From Clostridium gallinarum (GTDB lineage: Bacteria > Bacillota > Clostridia > Clostridiales > Clostridiaceae): 64,000 nt of DNA. A program made the position numbers and the translations under genes. Positions 1-9,556 of this stretch are shown piece after piece; position 1 is the first letter of the stretch, and each line of letters opens with the position of its first letter. Below the pieces are notes generated by a model. The model saw only the letters and a list, made by a program, of their open reading frames with translations, had not been told where the DNA came from and did not search any database. Where the stretch lies: contig NZ_JACSQZ010000011.1 in NCBI RefSeq assembly GCF_014836325.1, forward strand, positions 1-64,000, read 5' to 3'.

Positions 1-526
1 GTTTAATACTACCGATTACATATAATCTAACTATTAATCCATAAACTCCTATTATAACTGCTAGCATATTTGACATAAATATAAAATTTATATTTGCTAA
101 AACAATAAGTATTGAATATAAGTAAATATAATTTATTGTTTTATTTTTATATTTATCACTTAAATAAGTATTAAAGTTTTCTTTTAATATTTCTGAAGTT
201 CCTTGTAAAAGCTTTACTATACTTAAAACTTCTAAAACATTTACTATATTAAACCAGGTTATATTTAAAATCATATTATTCCCAAATATACTTTCTATTC
301 CTATAATGGGTAATATAAATGTTATAACTGCAATAATCATCTTTATATTAAATAATTTTAATGCTATATTTAGTGAATTATTATCATAAACCTCTAATAT
401 TTCTTTAATACCTGAGCAAATAATTATTATTGCAATAAAATCCGGTAAAAGTTGTATTGCTCCTAAATTAATATGAAAAGTATTAAATAACATCCCAAAG
501 AAAACTTTTTTATATCCTTTAATCAT
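1..526 (-). CDS. multi-pass membrane protein of unknown function (C-terminus cut by window edge)
   Basis: An open minus-strand frame starts at the ATG at 526-524 (MIKGYKKVFFGML...) and runs off the left edge without a stop. At least 175 residues are visible. They are dominated by hydrophobic stretches (for example LLPDFIAIIIICSG and MIIAVITFILPIIG), suggesting about five membrane spans. The start lies one base after the stop of the gene at 528-1412, so the two are almost certainly translationally coupled. I do not recognise the family and assign no function. Confidence 0.75.
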   Translation of the reverse strand, partial: MIKGYKKVFFGMLFNTFHINLGAIQLLPDFIAIIIICSGIKEILEVYDNNSLNIALKLFNIKMIIAVITFILPIIGIESIFGNNMILNITWFNIVNVLEVLSIVKLLQGTSEILKENFNTYLSDKYKNKTINYIYLYSILIVLANINFIFMSNMLAVIIGVYGLIVRLYVIGSIK

Positions 527-527
527 T

Positions 528-1412
528 CTACAATTCCCCCAATTCTCTTAGATATTTATATATATCAAAAAATTTAAAGGTTGGATAATACGTTATATTA
601 TATACTCTTTTTTCATATTCCTTTCCATTTCTATCTTTAAAATATATTTTAGGTTGTATATCATACATATACATTTTCCTAATAGAATCCTCAATGGAAT
701 GAAATTCTGCTACAAAATATAAATTTTCATTTTTATTATAAATTAAACTCCTATCTTTTATATCTCCAGTTTTATTTATATTAAAATCAAATAAATCTCT
801 AGTATCTTCAAATAACACAGAATATATATTATCTACTTGTATATAATCCTTAGTCCAAAATATACTTTTGCTATATCCATAATTAGAACCTTCTACTCCT
901 GAATTCTCTAATGGAGTTTCAGATATATTATTTCTATTTAATACTATTTTACCCAAATCAACTTTAATATTAACTCCATCATCAAAGACCACAGTTGCTT
1001 CACTTAATATTAATTTATCATCTATTTCTATTTTCTGTTCTGATATGTCTACATTTAAAAATACAGTATGTATCCCATACCTTCCATGGCTTTCTATATT
1101 ATCATTACTATAATTATAAAATCTAGCAAATTCAAATTCAGTTTCACTAGCTTTAAAGTTTATTTCCGGTGCTTCATCAAATAGTATTCCTACTACCTTT
1201 CTTTTATCTTCTATATTAGAAATATATTTTAACTCTATATCAAAATTTAATAGCTTATATCTATCTTCTCCCTCTGCTATATCAGTCTCAACATAACTCT
1301 TTAAAAATACAGGTTTAGATAGCTTCAAATAATTTATACTTGCTATACTTAATATAAAAGATACTAAGAGCATTACTCCCAAAATTCTTAAAGCAGTCTT
1401 TATATTTCTCAT
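528..1412 (-). CDS. membrane-anchored extracytoplasmic protein of unknown function
   Basis: This 294-residue protein has one N-terminal hydrophobic segment (about residues 7-28, ILGVMLLVSFILSIASI). The rest is polar and beta-rich and probably lies outside the cell. No catalytic motif or known domain is recognisable. The start has a strong site (GGGAGAGGAAA then ATG). Its stop is one base from the start of the following membrane protein, so the pair probably works together. A secreted or sporulation-related role is possible but nothing in the sequence proves it. Confidence 0.8.
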   Translation of the reverse strand: MRNIKTALRILGVMLLVSFILSIASINYLKLSKPVFLKSYVETDIAEGEDRYKLLNFDIELKYISNIEDKRKVVGILFDEAPEINFKASETEFEFARFYNYSNDNIESHGRYGIHTVFLNVDISEQKIEIDDKLILSEATVVFDDGVNIKVDLGKIVLNRNNISETPLENSGVEGSNYGYSKSIFWTKDYIQVDNIYSVLFEDTRDLFDFNINKTGDIKDRSLIYNKNENLYFVAEFHSIEDSIRKMYMYDIQPKIYFKDRNGKEYEKRVYNITYYPTFKFFDIYKYLRELGEL

Positions 1413-1483
1413 TTTCCTCTCCCTTAATATAATAATTACTCCTATTATTTATAATATCATATTTGGAATAATTATCCTAGATA

Positions 1484-1516
1484 GAAAAAAGGAATGGAAT
1501 TCTTAAAATCCCATTC
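1484..1516 (-). terminator. intrinsic terminator of the purine permease gene
   Basis: A 10-bp stem with one G-U pair (arms 1492-1501 and 1507-1516) is followed in the minus direction by a T6 tract. It lies just after the permease stop. Confidence 0.7.
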
Positions 1517-1525
1517 TTAATATTT

Positions 1526-2833
1526 TTATTTTTCTTCCTTTAATATTATATTTAATAATAAAGCTGTAATTGTACCTGTGGATATACCTGAAGTAAATAT
1601 CATTTTTAATGCTTCTGGTAATTGTGAAATAAACTCTGGTCTAAAAGTTACACCAAGACCTAAGCCTATTGATGTCGCTATTATTAAAAGATTTCGTTCA
1701 TTTATTTTTACCTTACTTAATGTTTTAATTCCTGCAGCAGCTACTGTTCCAAACATAACTATTCCAACTCCACCTAAAACAGGTTGTGGGATACCATTAA
1801 CTATAGCTGCAAGCTTTGGTAAAAAACCTAATATAACTAATATAATTCCTGCCATAACTGCAACAAATCTACTAGCAACCTTAGTCAAAGGAATTAATCC
1901 TACATTTTGGCTAAAAGTAGTATTTGGTAATGTTCCAACTAATCCACCTATCATACTCCCAATACCGTCTGATAAAACACCTGCTCCTATACGTTTTTCA
2001 TCCATTTCAATTTCCGAAACTTCTCCTACTGCCTTTAAACATCCTACTGTTTCAATGGCAGTAACAAAATATGCTGGTATAAATGCTAAAAGAGCTTTTA
2101 AATCAAATTTTACTCCATATTCAAATATTTTAGGGAATGAAATCCAACTTGCTTCCTTAACGGCTGTAAAGTCTACTAATCCTAATGGAATACAAACAAT
2201 ATATCCTACTACCATTCCTATAAGTACTGATGCACTACTAAGCATACCTTTTCCATAACGATTTAATAGTAAAGTTCCCATTAGTACAGACATAGCAATT
2301 GAAATATTTTTTAAGCTACCATAATCAGCAGCACCACTTCCACCAGCTGCCCAGTCAATTGATACTGGTAATAATGTTAAACCAATTAAACATACTACTG
2401 TTCCTGTAACTAGTGGTGGAAAAAGCTTCATTAAAGGTTTTATAAAATAACTAAGAATAACTTCAAAAAATGCTCCTAATATCGTTGCTCCTATAATTCC
2501 TGGAAGCCCTAAAACTGATCCAACTGAAATTGACGGAGAAACAAATGTAAAATCAGTTCCCATAATACAGGCAACTTTAGCTCCTACCGGTCCAACTCCT
2601 TTTGCTTGTATTATTGTTGCTATTCCAGCTGCAAGTATAGATGCACTAATTAAAGCAGTACTAGTCTTAGCATCAAATCCTAATGCACTAGCTAAAACTA
2701 AAGGAACTACTATAATTCCTCCAAAAGCAGCAAAAATATGTTGTATTCCAAATAATATTTTTTCTGAAATCGATGGATTATCATCAACACCATAAGTTAA
2801 ATTTATACCATCTTTTATTTTTAAATTTTTCAT
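1526..2833 (-). CDS. pbuX: NCS2-family purine (xanthine/guanine-type) permease
   Basis: This 435-residue protein is hydrophobic throughout, with 12-14 spans expected for the NCS2/NAT family. The NAT signature is present (QNVGLIPLTK near residue 310). Members import a nucleobase with H+ or Na+ across the cytoplasmic membrane. The C-terminal half resembles xanthine/urate permeases more than uracil permeases. The gene sits alone behind a purine riboswitch with a guanine-type specificity base, so it should be switched off when guanine or hypoxanthine is plentiful. The start is preceded by GGAGGA. The exact substrate, xanthine or guanine/hypoxanthine, cannot be fixed from sequence. Confidence 0.88.
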   Translation of the reverse strand: MKNLKIKDGINLTYGVDDNPSISEKILFGIQHIFAAFGGIIVVPLVLASALGFDAKTSTALISASILAAGIATIIQAKGVGPVGAKVACIMGTDFTFVSPSISVGSVLGLPGIIGATILGAFFEVILSYFIKPLMKLFPPLVTGTVVCLIGLTLLPVSIDWAAGGSGAADYGSLKNISIAMSVLMGTLLLNRYGKGMLSSASVLIGMVVGYIVCIPLGLVDFTAVKEASWISFPKIFEYGVKFDLKALLAFIPAYFVTAIETVGCLKAVGEVSEIEMDEKRIGAGVLSDGIGSMIGGLVGTLPNTTFSQNVGLIPLTKVASRFVAVMAGIILVILGFLPKLAAIVNGIPQPVLGGVGIVMFGTVAAAGIKTLSKVKINERNLLIIATSIGLGLGVTFRPEFISQLPEALKMIFTSGISTGTITALLLNIILKEEK

Positions 2834-2860
2834 AATTTCATCCTCCAGTTTTTAATGAAA

Positions 2861-2889
2861 TTAAAAAGCACCTCTATATCGAGGTGCTT
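2861..2889 (-). terminator. riboswitch-controlled intrinsic terminator
   Basis: The hairpin arms are AGCACCTC/GAGGTGCT (2867-2874 and 2881-2888), followed by a U-rich run just ahead of the permease RBS. Its 5' arm contains ACCTCG. This can pair instead with CGAGGT in the 3' strand of riboswitch P1 (about 2950-2955), giving mutually exclusive terminator and antiterminator folds. Confidence 0.85.
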
Positions 2890-2951
2890 GTCTTAAAAAT
2901 ACAAGAAAAATTTATAAAATAAAAACTTCACTTTTATATTAAGTCTAGTAC

Positions 2952-3018
2952 CTCGTAGTCTGCATATTTACGGTTAGCAGGTAGAAACTTTCGGACCATA
3001 TTACCGATTATATACGAG
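2952..3018 (-). ncRNA. purine riboswitch aptamer (guanine class)
   Basis: Read on the minus strand, the element has P1 arms CTCGTA/TACGAG, the J1/2 box TATAATC, the GTTTCTACC core, the CCGTAAAT loop and the GACTACGAG closing strand. These match the purine riboswitch consensus. The specificity base before the closing UAC is C (GAC-TAC), as in guanine riboswitches; adenine riboswitches have U there. Ligand binding would hold the CGAG strand in P1, let the downstream terminator form and so repress the permease. Confidence 0.95.
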
Positions 3019-3038
3019 TTTCTTTTTAATTTAATTAT

Positions 3039-3067
3039 ATTATATACGAATATTAATATGATTGCAA
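3039..3067 (-). promoter_or_regulatory. sigma-A promoter of the purine permease
   Basis: The -35 is TTGCAA (3062-3067), the spacer is 17 bp and the -10 is TATAAT (3039-3044). It lies about 20 bp ahead of the aptamer. Confidence 0.8.
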
Positions 3068-3144
3068 GATAAAATAGTTTGTTTTATATTAGAATTTTGT
3101 ATTACCATTTCCATCTTTATATTCGTGTATATATTTTTTCTTAT

Positions 3145-4515
3145 CTATGCTTCAACAATATTTCTAAGCCATTTCTTTTGTTTATATCTTTTAAATCCTA
3201 AAATAAATTTATAAACCTCTTCAATTGTTATCATAGCATACACATAATAAATAGGTAGTCCGAGTACTATTCCACCTAAAAAGGCAAAAGGTATTCCAAC
3301 AAACCAAACCCCAGTTATATCTAGTAATAATGATGCTTTAGTATCTCCACCACTTCTTAAAACTCCAACTATATTTATTAAATTAAACATTCTAAATGGT
3401 AAATAACATACAAATACTGTTAAGCACCTTGTAATATCACTTGCAACATTTGGTTCTACTGAAAATAATTCTATTAAAGGTCTTCTAATTAATATACACA
3501 CAATCCCCATAACTATAGTTAACATTAATTGAAGTACAAAAAAACTCTTCGCATGTTTTTCAGCATCTTTAAGTTTATTTGCTCCAAGTTCATTACCTAA
3601 TATAACAGCAGTTGCTGAACTTAAGCCTTGGAATATTACTATACAAATTTGCTCAACATTTTGTGTTATAGTAATAGCTGCAACAGCTGAATCTCCCATT
3701 CTTCCATAAACTAATGAATACATAGTTACACCAAGTCCCCACATAAATTCGTTAGCTATAACAGGAGAAACTGTAATAAAATATTTTTTTATAAATTCTT
3801 TATCAAATTCAATTAATTCCCTTAACTTAGCAGCTGCTTCCCCATTGCTTATATAAACTATTGATAAAATAGAAACACATTCAACAACTCTTGCAATTAC
3901 TGTAGCTATAGCTGCACCTTGAACTCCTAGCTTTTGGGCTCCAAAATTACCAAATATAAATGTATAATTTAAGACTACATTAACTAATATAGAAACTAAG
4001 CTTATAAAAACTGGTGCTTTAACTTTATTAGTTGCTCTGAGTAGTGCTATGTAGCAATTAGTTATAGCTGTTATTGGATAACTTATAGCTACTATCATCA
4101 AATAAGAAGCTCCTATTGATATAGTTCCTTCACTTGGAGTAAAAATTCTCATTACTGCTTTAGGAATAAATAAACCTGCAAACATAAATAAAATAGCTCC
4201 TGAAAGTCCTATTATAAGGGACATTCCAAGTACTCTTCTAATATTTCTTATATCTCTTTTCCCAAAGTATTGAGCTGTTAATATTGATGATCCACTAACT
4301 ACACCAAACAATAATAATGTAAATACAAAAAACACCTTATTAGCTAGCCCAACTGCTGCAATAGAACTTTCTCCTAAGCTTCCTATCATCATGTTATCTA
4401 CAAGGTTTAAAATAGTATTTAGCATCATTTGTATGGTAATAGGAACTCCTATAGCTATTATTCTTCTTAAAAACTTCCTATCTTCAAATACGCTTTTTAA
4501 ATATATACTCCCCAT
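3145..4515 (-). CDS. MATE-family multidrug/cation efflux protein
   Basis: This 456-residue protein has the length and roughly 12 hydrophobic segments of MATE exporters. It carries typical N-lobe text (PITIQMMLNTILNLVDNMMI, then GLANKVFF) and a matching second half. MATE proteins expel cationic compounds in exchange for Na+ or H+. AAGGAGG precedes the start. The gene is monocistronic: a hairpin separates it from the oxidoreductase upstream, and the purine-permease promoter lies just beyond its 3' end. The substrate is unknown. Confidence 0.9.
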   Translation of the reverse strand: MGSIYLKSVFEDRKFLRRIIAIGVPITIQMMLNTILNLVDNMMIGSLGESSIAAVGLANKVFFVFTLLLFGVVSGSSILTAQYFGKRDIRNIRRVLGMSLIIGLSGAILFMFAGLFIPKAVMRIFTPSEGTISIGASYLMIVAISYPITAITNCYIALLRATNKVKAPVFISLVSILVNVVLNYTFIFGNFGAQKLGVQGAAIATVIARVVECVSILSIVYISNGEAAAKLRELIEFDKEFIKKYFITVSPVIANEFMWGLGVTMYSLVYGRMGDSAVAAITITQNVEQICIVIFQGLSSATAVILGNELGANKLKDAEKHAKSFFVLQLMLTIVMGIVCILIRRPLIELFSVEPNVASDITRCLTVFVCYLPFRMFNLINIVGVLRSGGDTKASLLLDITGVWFVGIPFAFLGGIVLGLPIYYVYAMITIEEVYKFILGFKRYKQKKWLRNIVEA

Positions 4516-4537
4516 AAAGCCTCCTTAAATTGTCATT

Positions 4538-4567
4538 ATAAAAAGTGCATCAAAATGATACACTTTC
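4538..4567 (-). terminator. terminator after the molybdopterin oxidoreductase
   Basis: An 11-bp stem, AAAGTGTATCA/TGATGCACTTT with one G-U pair (4542-4566), is followed by T's in the minus direction. It separates the oxidoreductase from the MATE gene. Confidence 0.75.
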
Positions 4568-4662
4568 ATATTTAAATATTTATATACTTCATTTTCACAA
4601 AATTGCTTTTAGAATTATATCATAAAATCAATAAAACTTTCTAGAAATTACGCTTTAATTTC

Positions 4663-6672
4663 TTAGACTTTTTCTATTTTTACTCTTGTTTCATTATAAG
4701 TTACTTGTCCTCCAATATCTGATATTCCAGAATCAGTTAAATAGTTTGGATTTCCATGTTTTGTCCACCAACCTGCATACATTAAAATAACCTTATCTGA
4801 TATACTTTCATCCACTTTAATCTTTGCTTTAATTTCACCATTTTTATTCTTTAAAGAAACTATATCCCCACTATTTATATTTAATTTCTCAGCCATACTT
4901 TTATTAATAAAAGCATAAGAAGTCCCTTCAGTATCCATCAGATGTTGACTAGACAAACTATCTCTTGCATGATTTGTTAATAGTATGAATTCTTCATTAT
5001 TTTTTTTATAATCTATATAAAGCTTATCCTTGAAAAATATTTCAAATTTTCCTGAGGAAGTTTCAAAATTCTTATCTTCCCACGCTACTAGCTTGTGAAT
5101 TGTAAAGTGATTATTTTTTAAATATTCAATACTTACCTTTTCATTATATTTCTTTAATGGTTCTATAACCTTTTCTAAATACTCATATTTATCTACATCT
5201 GGATATTCTTTTATATTAAGAAGCTTTGCAAGTTCTTTATAAAATTCATATTCATCCATTAATCTTTCTTTAGGTTCCACTAATTTTTCATTATAGATAA
5301 TATAAGGATTGGTCATAGAACTGTAAATTAAATCTTCACTTTCTAAAGTACTAGTTGTTGGTATAAATAAATCACATTCCTTTGCTGTATCTGTCATAAA
5401 CATATCAAAGCAAACCTTAAATTCTACTTTAGCAAAAGAATCTTTTAATTCATTTAAATTTGCAAGTTGATTTAAAAGATTAGATTTAGTTATTATAGCC
5501 ATTTTTACCGGAGCTTTAAGTGATTCATTACTTCCTCTATTTATATCATCTTTTATAAAAATATTTTCCTCATCATATTTATCTTTTCCATCTATTGAAG
5601 CCTTTATAAAATCAGACATTTCACTAACATAAAAGAGCCTATTTTCAGCTAACTCCTCGCTATTATAGGGATCTGAATTTATTACATTTGGATAAAGCTT
5701 ATTAGCGTAATTTATTCCTCCTCCACTATAACCAATTTGTCCAGTTATTGCTCCTAATGTATCAATTAAACTTATAGTATTACCACCATTTTTATACTTT
5801 TGCATTCCATATCCAAGTAATATAGTTGAATATTTATTTGTATATAGTGATACTAACTCTTCTATTTTTTCTTTACTTACTCCTGAAATTTCTATTAAAT
5901 CCTCTAAATTTAAGGAGCTAATATATTCTTTATATAAATCAAATCCATTAACATAATTTTTTATAAATTCTTCATCATATAATTTATTTTCTATAATTAT
6001 CTTTCCCATAGCAAGAGCTAAAGCTCCATCACCATTTGGTTTAACTCTAATATATAAATCTGCCATTTCTGCAGTTTTAGTATATATAGGGTCAATAACA
6101 ACAATTTTACTTCCATTTATTTTTGCTCTTTTTATAGATTGACTAGTATGTATTGATGTAAAAGCTGGATTCTTTCCCCAAATAAATATTGATTTACTAT
6201 TTAACATATCCTCTAAAGAATGACTTCTTACATCTCCAAAGTTTAAAGTTTGTGCCTTAATTCCAGCACTCCAACAAGGTCCACCTTTTGATTTACTTAC
6301 TCCTCCATAAAAGTTAAAAAATAAATCTCCAATACTCTTCAGTAATGCACCATTTCCATATTGTTCATAATATAATATAGATTTTGAAGAATAATTTTCT
6401 TTATAATAGGATAATTTCTCAGCTACTATCTTTAATGCTTCATCAAAAGATATTTTTTTAAAGCTCCCATTAACCTTTATCATTGGACTATATATTCTAT
6501 TCTTATGATTTAATCTATCTAAATGAGCTAAACCTTTTTTACATATAAAGCCTTTAGTGAAAGGATGACTTTTATCACCTTCAATTTTTAATATCTTATT
6601 ATCTTCTACATATACATTAAATTTACAACAATCAAAACAATCTAACGTACAACCATGACTTAATTTTTCCAT
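4663..6672 (-). CDS. stand-alone molybdopterin (DMSO-reductase family) oxidoreductase
   Basis: This 669-residue protein begins with a [4Fe-4S] motif of spacing Cx3Cx3Cx27C (C8, C12, C16, C44). The molybdo-bis-PGD domains follow. Cys133, in GGPCWSAG, is a plausible Mo ligand. The C-terminal MopB-type beta domain (GDIVSLKNKNGEIKAK) is present. There is no Tat signal, so it should be cytoplasmic. No electron-transfer or membrane subunit and no cofactor gene lies beside it, which leaves the substrate open. Formate, polysulfide, arsenate or another oxyanion are family possibilities only. The RBS AAGGGGG precedes the start. Confidence 0.88.
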   Translation of the reverse strand: MEKLSHGCTLDCFDCCKFNVYVEDNKILKIEGDKSHPFTKGFICKKGLAHLDRLNHKNRIYSPMIKVNGSFKKISFDEALKIVAEKLSYYKENYSSKSILYYEQYGNGALLKSIGDLFFNFYGGVSKSKGGPCWSAGIKAQTLNFGDVRSHSLEDMLNSKSIFIWGKNPAFTSIHTSQSIKRAKINGSKIVVIDPIYTKTAEMADLYIRVKPNGDGALALAMGKIIIENKLYDEEFIKNYVNGFDLYKEYISSLNLEDLIEISGVSKEKIEELVSLYTNKYSTILLGYGMQKYKNGGNTISLIDTLGAITGQIGYSGGGINYANKLYPNVINSDPYNSEELAENRLFYVSEMSDFIKASIDGKDKYDEENIFIKDDINRGSNESLKAPVKMAIITKSNLLNQLANLNELKDSFAKVEFKVCFDMFMTDTAKECDLFIPTTSTLESEDLIYSSMTNPYIIYNEKLVEPKERLMDEYEFYKELAKLLNIKEYPDVDKYEYLEKVIEPLKKYNEKVSIEYLKNNHFTIHKLVAWEDKNFETSSGKFEIFFKDKLYIDYKKNNEEFILLTNHARDSLSSQHLMDTEGTSYAFINKSMAEKLNINSGDIVSLKNKNGEIKAKIKVDESISDKVILMYAGWWTKHGNPNYLTDSGISDIGGQVTYNETRVKIEKV

Positions 6673-6733
6673 TTTTACCCCCTTATAAACAAAATTAACT
6701 ATTCTTTGTACTACTTATTATATATCTTTATTT

Positions 6734-6776
6734 AAAATAATAATAGACTACTCAAAATGAATTTCAGTAGTCTATT
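6734..6776 (-). terminator. terminator of the SDR gene
   Basis: The 11-bp perfect stem AATAGACTACT/AGTAGTCTATT (6742-6752 and 6766-6776) has AT-rich flanks. It lies between the SDR stop and the oxidoreductase start. Confidence 0.7.
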
Positions 6777-6817
6777 AAAATATTATTATTTTTTAAATCA
6801 TTAATTTTTAACCTTTT

Positions 6818-7576
6818 TTAAAATGCTGTCCAACCTGCATCTGCAATTATTTCTGCACCATTAATTAAACTAGAATCATCACTTGCTAGGAATAAAGCTA
6901 TTGTAGCTATTTCTTCCGGTAATCCCGTTCTTGGTACATTTCCTAACCCTAACTTAATTCTTGAAAATCCAAATTCACTAGGATGACTTGTACCTACTCC
7001 AATTTCTGAATCAACTCCACCAGGACAAATAATATTACATCTTATACCCTTATTAGCATACATAAAGCCAATATTTTTTGTTAATCCTAATAAAGCATAT
7101 TTAGAAGCAGTATAAGAAACACCTGCTCTGCAACCATTTAACCCTCCTATAGAACCAACATTAATTATATTTCCTCCACCTTGCTTAACCATTAAGTTTA
7201 CAGCCTTTCTACATGCATAAAACGGCCCATTTAAATTAACGTTCATTACATTTTGCCATAGTTCATCTTCAACTTCACCTACAGGCATCATTTCATCCAT
7301 TACTCCTGCGTTATTAACTAAAATATCAACTCTTCCAAAATTTTCAACAGCAAGATTAATCATTCTTTCATTGTCTTCTTTTATTGAAACATCCCCTTGC
7401 ATTGCAATTATCTTTCCCGGATAATTTTTTGATATTTCAACTAACTCATCAAGTTTTTCTTTTCTTCTAGCAACTACAACAACAGAAGCTCCTTCTTTTG
7501 CATAAAGAAGAGCTATGGATTTTCCCATACCAGAACTTGCACCTGTAACTACAGCAACTTTACCTAAAAGTTTCAT
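6818..7576 (-). CDS. short-chain dehydrogenase/reductase (SDR)
   Basis: This 252-residue classical SDR has the NAD(P) loop TGASSGMG (G12, G16, G18), the NNAG motif at 88-91 and the triad S142, Y155, K159. GxxxGxG and length agree with 3-oxoacyl-reductase or 7-alpha-hydroxysteroid-dehydrogenase-like enzymes. It is monocistronic, with AGGAGG before the ATG and a terminator after it. The substrate (a sugar, a steroid or another secondary alcohol) cannot be read from the sequence. Confidence 0.9.
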   Translation of the reverse strand: MKLLGKVAVVTGASSGMGKSIALLYAKEGASVVVVARRKEKLDELVEISKNYPGKIIAMQGDVSIKEDNERMINLAVENFGRVDILVNNAGVMDEMMPVGEVEDELWQNVMNVNLNGPFYACRKAVNLMVKQGGGNIINVGSIGGLNGCRAGVSYTASKYALLGLTKNIGFMYANKGIRCNIICPGGVDSEIGVGTSHPSEFGFSRIKLGLGNVPRTGLPEEIATIALFLASDDSSLINGAEIIADAGWTAF

Positions 7577-7942
7577 ATAAAATACCTCCTAAATATAATA
7601 AATTATTAAATTTATTTTTTACTTATATAAAAATTAATATTAAGTTTAATTTTTTCTTGTGTTCACTATTTTTTATAGGTATGTATATGAATCCATTAGG
7701 ATTATCAAAACGTATTTTATTTAATGAACTCCATGTAAATGATTACCTTAAGTTTATTATATTGTTATATTATTGTCAATATTTAATATATATATATTTA
7801 CTTTTATAAAATTAATAATTTTATACTATTAAGGCTCCTTTAAATAAAACTATATATTTATAATAATAAAAGCATAATTAATATAATAATAGGATACTCA
7901 AAATTAATTTAAGTATCCCATTATTATATTATAAAATTTTAA
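7577..7942. other. intergenic region between SDR and GH1 genes
   Basis: This 366-bp gap carries the SDR ribosome-binding site. It also has a possible minus-strand promoter: TTGACA at 7774-7779, a 17-bp spacer, and a poor -10 TAAACT at 7751-7756. That would leave a 170-nt leader. The GH1 terminator is also here. I see no ORF or recognised riboswitch. Confidence 0.5.
7883..7927 (-). terminator. terminator of the GH1 gene
   Basis: A 16-bp stem with one G-U pair (7883-7898 and 7912-7927; core GGATACT/AGTATCC) lies just after the glycosidase stop. Confidence 0.7.
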
Positions 7943-9385
<1,443 letters not shown>

Positions 9386-9413
9386 TTAAAACTATGTTTC
9401 TATATTTATATTC

Positions 9414-9456
9414 TATATAACTTTTAGTATTTTAAATTTTCAAAATTTGAAAATTT
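9414..9456 (-). promoter_or_regulatory. GH1 promoter with overlapping inverted-repeat operator
   Basis: In the minus direction, TTGAAA (9438-9443) is followed at 17-18 bp by TTATAT/TATATA (9414-9420). A perfect 11-bp inverted repeat, AAATTTTCAAA-A-TTTGAAAATTT (9434-9456), covers the -35 and is a plausible repressor site. AT-rich composition lowers its significance. Confidence 0.45.
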
Positions 9457-9556
9457 TTAATATATGTAGATTTTTTGTATAATTTATTTTTTTTATATAT
9501 TCAAATTTTATATGATATAATTATTAAAAATATTAAAATTTAGGAAGGTACAAAAG

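Noticed and set aside
1578-2258. 226-codon plus-strand frame antisense to the purine permease
   Set aside because: It is the reverse shadow of a strongly coding membrane protein and has no RBS; the minus-strand gene has family motifs and a riboswitch.
7662-7728. GTTCA..TGAAC inverted repeat in the SDR leader as a riboswitch
   Set aside because: Arms of five bases spaced over 50 bp apart are expected by chance, and no known aptamer motif is present.
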